Below, in pieces: positions 25,848 through 32,816 of a stretch of DNA of 64,000 nucleotides. Both the position numbers and the translations under genes were made by a program. Each line of letters starts with the position of its first letter. Positions within the stretch are counted from its first letter, which is position 1. Location of the stretch: the NCBI GenBank assembly GCA_963520725.1, contig CAUQSG010000001.1, positions 1-64,000 on the forward strand, read 5' to 3'. The notes beneath the pieces were generated by a model. That model was not told the origin of the DNA, made no database searches, and worked only from the letters and a program-made list of their open reading frames with translations. This DNA is from JABCPE02 sp963520725 (GTDB taxonomy: Bacteria > Bacteroidota > Bacteroidia > Flavobacteriales > Weeksellaceae).

Positions 25848-26714
25848 ATGAAAAAGAAATATAGGTTTTTGAAAATCATTTTCGTGGCGGGAATTTGGAT
25901 ATTTCTGCTCAGATTTTCTTTACAAAGGTTTAATAATAGACCTGTGGAGGATATCGTGGTGAAAATGCTACAAAAAGAACCTGTATCTTTTATCAATGAT
26001 AAAATTGTCAGAGAAATCATAAGAAAGGAAAATCCGACAAATAGGATAGGCGACCTGAATATTTTGTCCTTGGAAAGGGCGATAAGAGCAATGCCCATGG
26101 TGGATAGTGCGAATGTTTACTTGAAACTAAATGGACAATTAAATTTGGATATTAGCCAGAGAATTCCTATTTTTCGGCTTTCAAAAAAAGATAAATCTTT
26201 TTATGTAGATGAAAAAGGAGTGGAATTTCCCGCATCTGGTGACTACTCCTACCAGTGTATGTTGGTTTCTGGAAAGGTAAATCCAGAGGAATATCCCATG
26301 CTGGTTGATCTTGTGAAAATCATAAATAGAGATGATTTTAGCAAAAATTTCTTTGTTGGGATTAGTAAAAAGGGAAATGATTATTATCTGATGACCAATG
26401 ATGGGAACTATGTTGTGGAACTGGGAAGGCTGGAAAATTTAGGGTTTAAGATAAAAGGGTTTAAGACTTTTGTAGAAAAATATTTGATTTATCAAGACCA
26501 AATGAAATATTCAAAAATTTCGGTAAAATATGATAATCAGATAGTGACTACTCTGCGAAAGGGAAATGAAGACAAAGAATCCAAAGAAAGAGTCTATAAG
26601 CCCGAAGAAAAAAATAAAGAGGAGGTAAAGGAAGGCTCTAGTAGCGAGAACAAAAAAGAAGAACCAAAACCAAAATCTGAGAAATCAGAGGAAAACAAAG
26701 ATAAAAAGAAATAG
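25848..26714 (+). CDS. ftsQ: Cell division protein FtsQ
   Basis: A 288-residue bitopic divisome protein. Basic start (MKKKYRFLK), one transmembrane helix (about 9-24), then a POTRA-like and FtsQ-type periplasmic domain (LNILSLERAIRAMPMVDSAN, LDISQRIPIFRL, FYVDEKGVEFP). The C-terminal ~50 residues are almost only Lys, Glu, Ser and Pro, an unusually charged disordered tail not found in E. coli FtsQ. The start is one base after the murC stop. The call rests on domain pattern and position before ftsA. Confidence 0.9.
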   Translation: MKKKYRFLKIIFVAGIWIFLLRFSLQRFNNRPVEDIVVKMLQKEPVSFINDKIVREIIRKENPTNRIGDLNILSLERAIRAMPMVDSANVYLKLNGQLNLDISQRIPIFRLSKKDKSFYVDEKGVEFPASGDYSYQCMLVSGKVNPEEYPMLVDLVKIINRDDFSKNFFVGISKKGNDYYLMTNDGNYVVELGRLENLGFKIKGFKTFVEKYLIYQDQMKYSKISVKYDNQIVTTLRKGNEDKESKERVYKPEEKNKEEVKEGSSSENKKEEPKPKSEKSEENKDKKK

Positions 26715-26734
26715 TATAAAAACACGAATATTAG

Positions 26735-28117
26735 ATGGAAGCAAATGAATATTCAGTAGGACTAGATATAGGGACGACAAAGATAGTAGCCATAGTAGGG
26801 CGTAGAAGTGCTCATGGGAAGATAGAGGTGATGGGAGTAGGAAAGAGCAAGAGTCTCGGTGTACGAAAAGGTATTGTGCATAATATTGCCCATACCATTA
26901 GTTCCATTAAAGCCGCTATCAGTGAGGCGGAAAAGTCAGCAAAAGTTCCTATCAAAAAAGTAACAGTTGGTATTGCAGGGAAACATATCCGTTCCTTACA
27001 GCATACAGATTATATAGGGAGACAAGACCCAGAGTCCTATATCACTGAAGTGGATATATCAAAACTAAAAGAGCAGGTTAAGAAAATAGCTGTGCATCCA
27101 GGTGAAGAGATTATCCATGTCCTTCCACAAGAATATAAAGTAGATTCTGAAGAAGAAATTATAGAACCAATAGGTATGCATGGAACTCGTCTAGAAGCGA
27201 AGTTTCATGTGGTAGTGGGACAGATGGCATCTATCAAGAATGTGGTTCGATGTGTCAAAGAAGCAGGTCTAGAGCTGGAAGCTTTGACTTTGGAGCCGTT
27301 AGCATCTGCGGAGGCCGTTCTTACTCAAGAGGAGAAAGAAGCGGGAGTAGCTATCGTAGATATAGGAGGAGGAACTACTGATGTAGCTGTTTTTAAGGAT
27401 AATATTATCCGTCATACTTGCGTTATTCCTTATGGAGGAGGAATTATCACAGAGGATATCAAGGAAGGCTGTTCTATCATAGAAAAACATGCAGAGCAGT
27501 TAAAAATAAATTTTGGTTCAGCAGTTCCTGATTTAGAAAAGGAAAATGCCTATGTTACCATACCAGGGCTTCATGGAAGAGAGGAAAAGGAAATTTCTTT
27601 GAAATCCCTTGCAAGTATTATCAGTGCGAGAGTGGAGGAAATCCTAGAGATGGTAAATAATGAATTAAAATCCTATGGAGCTTATGAAATGAAATCCTAC
27701 GGAGTCAATGAGCAGAAAAGAAAACTTATTGCAGGGATGGTGCTTACAGGAGGAGGTTCTAACCTGAGAAACCTTCGTCAGTTGGCAAATTATGTGACAG
27801 GATTTGATTGTAGAATAGGCTATGCTAATGAGTATATCATTAATGATAAAAACCAGCTTTTGAGAAGTCCAGAGTATTCCACAGCTATTGGGTTACTGAT
27901 GGAGAGTCTCAGAATCAATGAAAAACAAGAAAATCTAGAGATACAACACAAAAAAGAGGAGGTTTCTAAACCAGTAGAAGAGGTAGCTCCAAAACCTGTG
28001 GAGAAGCAGCCTGAAATTGTATCAACAAAAGAGTTTCAGGAAGAGCCTAAAAAAGAAGCATGGAGTGTGCGTTTCATGAAAAAGTTTAAGAATTTTTTTG
28101 AGGAAGAAGAAAATTAA
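26735..28117 (+). CDS. ftsA: Cell division protein FtsA
   Basis: A 460-residue actin-like ATPase that anchors FtsZ to the membrane. Motifs: SVGLDIGTTKIVAIVG (phosphate 1), the 1C domain around KKVTVGIAGKHIRSLQ, AIVDIGGGTTDVAVF (phosphate 2) and MVLTGGGSNLRNL (adenosine). A linker rich in Lys/Glu/Pro from about residue 395 ends in WSVRFMKKFKNFFEEEEN, which looks like the amphipathic membrane-targeting helix. A short internal repeat, LKSYGAYEMKSYGVNEQ near residue 312, is flanked by conserved sequence. Confidence 0.96.
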   Translation: MEANEYSVGLDIGTTKIVAIVGRRSAHGKIEVMGVGKSKSLGVRKGIVHNIAHTISSIKAAISEAEKSAKVPIKKVTVGIAGKHIRSLQHTDYIGRQDPESYITEVDISKLKEQVKKIAVHPGEEIIHVLPQEYKVDSEEEIIEPIGMHGTRLEAKFHVVVGQMASIKNVVRCVKEAGLELEALTLEPLASAEAVLTQEEKEAGVAIVDIGGGTTDVAVFKDNIIRHTCVIPYGGGIITEDIKEGCSIIEKHAEQLKINFGSAVPDLEKENAYVTIPGLHGREEKEISLKSLASIISARVEEILEMVNNELKSYGAYEMKSYGVNEQKRKLIAGMVLTGGGSNLRNLRQLANYVTGFDCRIGYANEYIINDKNQLLRSPEYSTAIGLLMESLRINEKQENLEIQHKKEEVSKPVEEVAPKPVEKQPEIVSTKEFQEEPKKEAWSVRFMKKFKNFFEEEEN

Positions 28118-28164
28118 TTAAAAGAAAACAATAAAAACAAGGATATAAAAAGATAACATAAACT

Positions 28165-30063
28165 ATGGGAGGTTTTAATCAAGATATAGAAATAGACTTC
28201 AAAGCACCTAAAGACAGATCATCTATCATTAAAGTAATTGGTGTAGGTGGTGGAGGAAACAATGCACTACAACACATGTACGAAAGAGGGATTCATGGAG
28301 TTGATTTCATCGTACTAAATACAGATGCACAGGCATTGGATGAGCATTCTGTTTCTAATAAAGTTCAGCTTGGGACACGAACAACAGAAGGACTTGGTGC
28401 GGGAGCAGATCCAGAAGTAGGAGAAAAGGCTGCTATTGAAAGTATGGATGATATCCGAGAAGCTCTTGGTCATAACACCAAAATGGTATTTATCACCGCA
28501 GGTATGGGTGGCGGTACAGGTACAGGTGCTGCGCCAGTGGTTGCTCAGGTTGCTAAAGAGTTGGGTATTCTTACGGTAGCTATTGTAACTTTGCCTTTTG
28601 ATTTTGAAGGAAAAAGAAGGCTGGAACAAGCTCATACTGGATTAGAAAAACTAAGAGAAAATGTAGACTCTTTGATTATTATTAATAATGATAGACTAGC
28701 AGAACAATATCCTGATTTAGACTATGAAGAAGCATTTTCTCAAGCAAATGAAGTGTTGACCAACGCTGCGAAAGGTATGGCAGAGGTCATTACTGCTCCG
28801 TTTAAAGTTAATATTGACTTCCGTGATGCTAAAACTGTCCTTGAAAATTCAGGAACAGCGTTGATGTCCATAGGAATAGCATCAGGTGAGAATAGAGCAG
28901 AAGATGCAGTGAAGAGAGCGCTGGATTCCCCGTTGTTAAATGATAATAAGATTACAGGAGCGAAAAAAGTTATGCTTCTTATTCTAAGTGGAGAAGAGCA
29001 TAAAGCGAAAATGAATGAAATTAAATTCATTAGTAGTTATATCCAAAATGAAGCAGGAGGAGGAAACAAGGCGGATGTTATTTTCGGAGTAGGAACAGAG
29101 GATGGATTAGGAGAGTCTATTAAAGTATTGGTGGTAGCGACAGGATTTGCTCCTGAACATGAGAAGAATACAGTGATACCAGCGGAGCGTATTATTCATG
29201 ATTTGAATGGAGGTATTAAAAAACCAGATATACCAGTTGTAGAATCTCAACCTGTTAAAGAAACTCCTGCGAATGATGTTCGCAGACCAAGTAATAGACA
29301 AGAAGTTAGGGAAGAACAGAAACGACAGTTTTTTCGTTTAGATAATAATTCTAACTCTAACACCAATTCTAATTCTAATTTTCCTACCAATAGTTTTTCA
29401 GTAGAAAAAGCGGAAGAAAAGTTTGATTTTCACCAGACAACTGTGCTAGAGGAGAGAAGAGAGGATGATTTCGCGACGGGTTTTAAATTTAGAGAGGAAG
29501 AAGAACCTCCTTTTTTCGAAGCGGAAGAAGAGCCAGTGAAGGAATATGATTTATTTTCTTATGCTGAGCTGGAGCCAGTTTCTTTTACATTTGATTTAGA
29601 TGAAGATAAACTAAAAGAAGAAGATTTTTCTTTTCAAGTGAAAGAAGCGCCTGTTAATTTCAGAGTGGAAATGAGAGAGGAAACTGCTCCTCAAAAAGAA
29701 GAGCCAAAAGTTTCTGTAACTAATAATCAGCCTCAGCCACAAACTCCTAAAAATGATTTTCCTAATGTAGAGCAGAAAGAGGAATTTACCATCATCGAAA
29801 AAAGAAGCACGGAAGAGGAAGATAGCAGAATACAGGAAAGAAGAAATAAATTAAAAGAGTTTAATTCTTCTAAATTTCAAGGAAATGATGAGAAAAAAAT
29901 AGACATCTATGAAATGATTCCTGCTTTCAGAAGAAGAAATATAGATGTTGATTTTGAAAATCCATTAGATAGGGAACAAAAAATATCTAGTTTTATTTCC
30001 GAAAATGACAAAGGAAAAATGGAAGTAAGACGAAATAAATTCTTAAATAAAGATGTAGACTAA
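28165..30063 (+). CDS. ftsZ: Cell division protein FtsZ with a long linker and extended C-terminus
   Basis: A 632-residue tubulin-like GTPase that forms the Z ring. GTPase domain (about 15-330) has IGVGGGGNNALQHM, the tubulin signature GMGGGTGTGAAP (residues 113-124) and NNDRL; the polymerisation domain ends near VVATGF. A long disordered linker (about 350-575) contains an Asn/Ser repeat and many Glu and Pro. A likely FtsA-binding peptide, YEMIPAFRRRN (about 582-592), is followed by another 40 residues instead of ending the protein. The 47-base gap after ftsA holds the leader. Confidence 0.96.
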   Translation: MGGFNQDIEIDFKAPKDRSSIIKVIGVGGGGNNALQHMYERGIHGVDFIVLNTDAQALDEHSVSNKVQLGTRTTEGLGAGADPEVGEKAAIESMDDIREALGHNTKMVFITAGMGGGTGTGAAPVVAQVAKELGILTVAIVTLPFDFEGKRRLEQAHTGLEKLRENVDSLIIINNDRLAEQYPDLDYEEAFSQANEVLTNAAKGMAEVITAPFKVNIDFRDAKTVLENSGTALMSIGIASGENRAEDAVKRALDSPLLNDNKITGAKKVMLLILSGEEHKAKMNEIKFISSYIQNEAGGGNKADVIFGVGTEDGLGESIKVLVVATGFAPEHEKNTVIPAERIIHDLNGGIKKPDIPVVESQPVKETPANDVRRPSNRQEVREEQKRQFFRLDNNSNSNTNSNSNFPTNSFSVEKAEEKFDFHQTTVLEERREDDFATGFKFREEEEPPFFEAEEEPVKEYDLFSYAELEPVSFTFDLDEDKLKEEDFSFQVKEAPVNFRVEMREETAPQKEEPKVSVTNNQPQPQTPKNDFPNVEQKEEFTIIEKRSTEEEDSRIQERRNKLKEFNSSKFQGNDEKKIDIYEMIPAFRRRNIDVDFENPLDREQKISSFISENDKGKMEVRRNKFLNKDVD

Positions 30064-30067
30064 AAAT

Positions 30068-30096
30068 AAAAACTCCACATTTAGTGGAGTTTTTTT
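30068..30096. terminator. Bidirectional terminator at the end of the dcw cluster
   Basis: An 11-bp stem AAAAACTCCAC / GTGGAGTTTTT with loop ATTTA, then more T. It sits between the ftsZ stop and the stop of the convergent gene at 30095. Confidence 0.88.
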
Positions 30097-30592
30097 ATCG
30101 CATAAAAACGAATTTATCGTAATATTTACTCATATAGGTCAGACCTATATTGATATTTACTCCTATAGAAAAGCCTTTTAGGTTTTTTTCAGAATCAAAA
30201 GGGATAGAATATCCACCATAAACATTCATAAATTTTAAAAAAGAAAAACCTACGATAGGGCTGAAATGTTTAGTAGAAACCACCAAACCAGCATACCCGC
30301 CACCATCGTAATATCCTACTTTTAGTTCTGGGATAAAATGGTCTTTGCTGTCTTTTCCTCTGAAATAACGACCAAAAGCTCCTATTGTGATGGATTTGTC
30401 TTGTCTTCCTGCATTATAATCTATACCTACAGCGAGTGTATTTCTTCCAATATAATTGTAATCCAGACTAATGGCTGTTTTGTCAAGAATATTTCTTTTA
30501 AAAGAAAAATCATCTTGTGCATACAATCCTACAGAAAAGGATATGAGCAAAACACTAAAAATATTTCTCAATTGATTTTTTCTATTTTCCAT
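30095..30592 (-). CDS. Predicted outer membrane beta-barrel-like protein
   Basis: 165 residues from the ATG at 30592, which overlaps the end of the symporter gene; the earlier ATG at 30616 lies deeper in that gene. A signal peptide ends at SVGLYAQ. The mature part alternates polar and aromatic residues (TAISLDYNYIGRNTLAVGID, GAFGRYFRG, LKVGYYDGGGYAGLVVS, GYSIPFDSEKNLKGFSIGVN), typical of a small beta-barrel. Family not recognised. Confidence 0.65.
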   Translation of the reverse strand: MENRKNQLRNIFSVLLISFSVGLYAQDDFSFKRNILDKTAISLDYNYIGRNTLAVGIDYNAGRQDKSITIGAFGRYFRGKDSKDHFIPELKVGYYDGGGYAGLVVSTKHFSPIVGFSFLKFMNVYGGYSIPFDSEKNLKGFSIGVNINIGLTYMSKYYDKFVFMR

Positions 30593-32006
30593 AATTTTCT
30601 GCTTTTTCTTGATCAAATTCTCCTTCCCATTTTGCGATGAAAACAGAAGCTACACAGTTCCCAATCACATTCAGAGAGGTTCTTCCCATATCCATCAGTT
30701 CATCAATTCCTAAAATAGCTGAGATGATAATCAGCGGAAGCTCAAATTGCTCAGCTGTAGCGATAAGGACAATCAGGGAGGCTCTCGGTATAGCGGCCAC
30801 TCCTTTACTCGTTATCATGAGTGTAAGGCACATCAGTAGCTGCTGTCCGAAAGTCAATTCCATCCCAGCGGCCTGAGCTACGAATATAGATGCTAATGAT
30901 AGGTAAAGCGCAGTCCCATCAAGATTAAAACTATATCCTGTAGGCACCACGAAGGAAACAATTCTACGAGGCACGCCAAAAGCTTCCATATTGCTCATTA
31001 CTTTAGGTAAAGCGGCATCAGAACTTGTCGTAGCAAAAGCTATAGAAACAGGTTCTTTGATGGCAGAAACGAAGTTCTTGATTGGGATTTTCAGATACAT
31101 AGCCAAAGGCAATAGTACCAGCATAACAAATGCAAATATCGCGGCATAAAGAGTCAGCAGGAGTAAAAACAAATATTTTAAAATGTCTATTCCCATATGT
31201 CCTACCGTGTATGCCATCGCTGCACCTACTCCCACAGGAGCAAAATACATCACTATTTTAGTGTATTTAAACATCACTTCCGCTAGACTTTCCACGAAAT
31301 CTATCATTGGCTTTTTCTTCTTTTCATCCAGCATAGCCAGTCCGATACCAAAAACCACAGAGAAAACTACGATTTGCAGTACCTGATTTTCATAAATAGA
31401 CTTTATAATATTTTCAGGGAAAATATCACGGAAGAAAGCCGTTACCTTGTATATCCATTGGTCAGCTTCAGGAATTTGTTTTAGAGCTTTTAAATCATTT
31501 TCCTTAACTCCAGAACCAGAAGGCAGGTCGTGCTGAGGAAATTGGCTCAAATCTATCCCTACACCAGCATTCGAAATATTGATGGATACCAGACCTATTA
31601 AAATAGCAAGTGTGGTCGCCACATTGAAATAAAGCAAAGATTTCCATGCCATTCTTCCTACTTGTTTCAGGTCAGAGTGTCCAGCAATTCCATAAACCAA
31701 AGTTGCAAATAAAATAGGACCTACAATGGTTTTAACCAATTTGATAAAGCCACTGCTCAAAGGCTGTAGAGCCATCGCTACACCAGGAAACTCCACACCT
31801 ATCACTACACCCACAATCATGCTGGTAAGTATCCAAGTCGTAAGGTCTTTTTTCAAAATGGCATAAAATAAAAAAGCTCCACCGATGACAAAATGCGTCC
31901 CAGAGAGAACTTCCTTAGAAAGAGGCGAAAAAAAGTTAATTCCATAGACAACAGCTCCAAGAGTCATTATCAATAATGGAAATAATCTAAATATAAATGA
32001 ATTCAT
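30582..32006 (-). CDS. Dicarboxylate/amino acid:cation symporter (DAACS family)
   Basis: A 474-residue inner-membrane transporter of the GltP/DctA/EAAT fold that takes up glutamate, aspartate or C4-dicarboxylates with sodium or protons. Signatures: VKTIVGPILFATLVYGIAG, the serine-rich hairpin AFATTSSDAALPKVMSNME, PTGYSFNLDGTALY (helix 7 motif) and MITSKGVAAIPRASLIVL. Helix 8 contains IDELMDMGRTSLNVIGN with the substrate-binding Asp and Asn. Two extra N-terminal helices and a linker with PSGSGVKENDLKALKQ lengthen it compared with GltP. Its own -7 element is upstream. Confidence 0.93.
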   Translation of the reverse strand: MNSFIFRLFPLLIMTLGAVVYGINFFSPLSKEVLSGTHFVIGGAFLFYAILKKDLTTWILTSMIVGVVIGVEFPGVAMALQPLSSGFIKLVKTIVGPILFATLVYGIAGHSDLKQVGRMAWKSLLYFNVATTLAILIGLVSINISNAGVGIDLSQFPQHDLPSGSGVKENDLKALKQIPEADQWIYKVTAFFRDIFPENIIKSIYENQVLQIVVFSVVFGIGLAMLDEKKKKPMIDFVESLAEVMFKYTKIVMYFAPVGVGAAMAYTVGHMGIDILKYLFLLLLTLYAAIFAFVMLVLLPLAMYLKIPIKNFVSAIKEPVSIAFATTSSDAALPKVMSNMEAFGVPRRIVSFVVPTGYSFNLDGTALYLSLASIFVAQAAGMELTFGQQLLMCLTLMITSKGVAAIPRASLIVLIATAEQFELPLIIISAILGIDELMDMGRTSLNVIGNCVASVFIAKWEGEFDQEKAENYGK

Positions 32007-32025
32007 TACTACTTTTTGTTTGTTG

Positions 32026-32033
32026 CAAATATA
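32026..32033 (-). promoter_or_regulatory. -7 promoter element for the symporter gene
   Basis: TATATTTG followed by C on the minus strand, 19 bases upstream of the ATG at 32006. Confidence 0.62.
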
Positions 32034-32088
32034 ATGAATAAACTAAAAAAAGGAAATAGAAGTGTCTTTTAAGCAAATTATTAAATCA

Positions 32089-32688
32089 TCAGGAAGATTT
32101 ATCAGAGTCACTTAGAAGTTTAAAACTCATTCTGTGATAAGGCGTTACGCCGTGTTTCTTGATAGCCTCTCTATGGGCTTTGGTGGGATAGCCTACATTC
32201 TTGTCCCAAGCGTATTCAGGGAATTCTTCGTGGAGTTTCAGCATGAGCTGGTCTCGGTAGTTTTTAGCTAAAATAGAAGCAGCTGCGATAGAAAGCACCT
32301 TGCCGTCTCCTTTTACAATGCATTCGTGTGGAATGAAATTATACGGATGAAACCTATTCCCGTCCACTAAAATCAGCTCTGGTCGGGTTTTTAGCTGGTC
32401 TAATGCCAAGTGCATCGTATGGATGCTGGCATTCAGTATGTTATGCTGGTCAATGAAAGACGGTGGAACTTCTGCAATCGCAAAATCCACAGCATTTTCC
32501 CTGATGTATTGGTCTAATTCTAACCGAACCTTTGTGGTGAGTTTTTTAGAGTCATTGATGAGGTCGTGGTCAAAATTTTCATCAATAATCACAGCGGCAG
32601 CGACCACAGGACCTGCCAGACAGCCTCTTCCTACCTCATCACAACCAGCCTCAATACAAATTTCAGACCAAAAACGCTTTAAATTCAT
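32089..32688 (-). CDS. rnhB: Ribonuclease HII
   Basis: A 199-residue cytosolic nuclease that removes ribonucleotides from DNA and RNA from RNA-DNA hybrids. EAGCDEVGRGCLAGPVVAAA contains the conserved Asp17-Glu18; LVDGNRFHP gives the third carboxylate, and SIAAASILAKNYRDQLM and YGWDKN-like AWDKNVGYPTKAHREAI complete the active-site block. The C-terminus YHRMSFKLL is typical. Length is normal and its own -7 element is upstream. Confidence 0.96.
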   Translation of the reverse strand: MNLKRFWSEICIEAGCDEVGRGCLAGPVVAAAVIIDENFDHDLINDSKKLTTKVRLELDQYIRENAVDFAIAEVPPSFIDQHNILNASIHTMHLALDQLKTRPELILVDGNRFHPYNFIPHECIVKGDGKVLSIAAASILAKNYRDQLMLKLHEEFPEYAWDKNVGYPTKAHREAIKKHGVTPYHRMSFKLLSDSDKSS

Positions 32689-32728
32689 AAATATTCAATA
32701 AAAATTAAGTTTCAAATAAAATTTAGCA

Positions 32729-32736
32729 CAAATTTA
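32729..32736 (-). promoter_or_regulatory. -7 promoter element for rnhB
   Basis: TAAATTTG on the minus strand, 41 bases upstream of the rnhB ATG. Confidence 0.55.
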
Positions 32737-32816
32737 ATATTTTTTTTACAAATCTATTGTTTTTATTAAAAAAATGTTATAAAATTGTCAAAGAAAAACC
32801 AAAATAACTTTTAATT

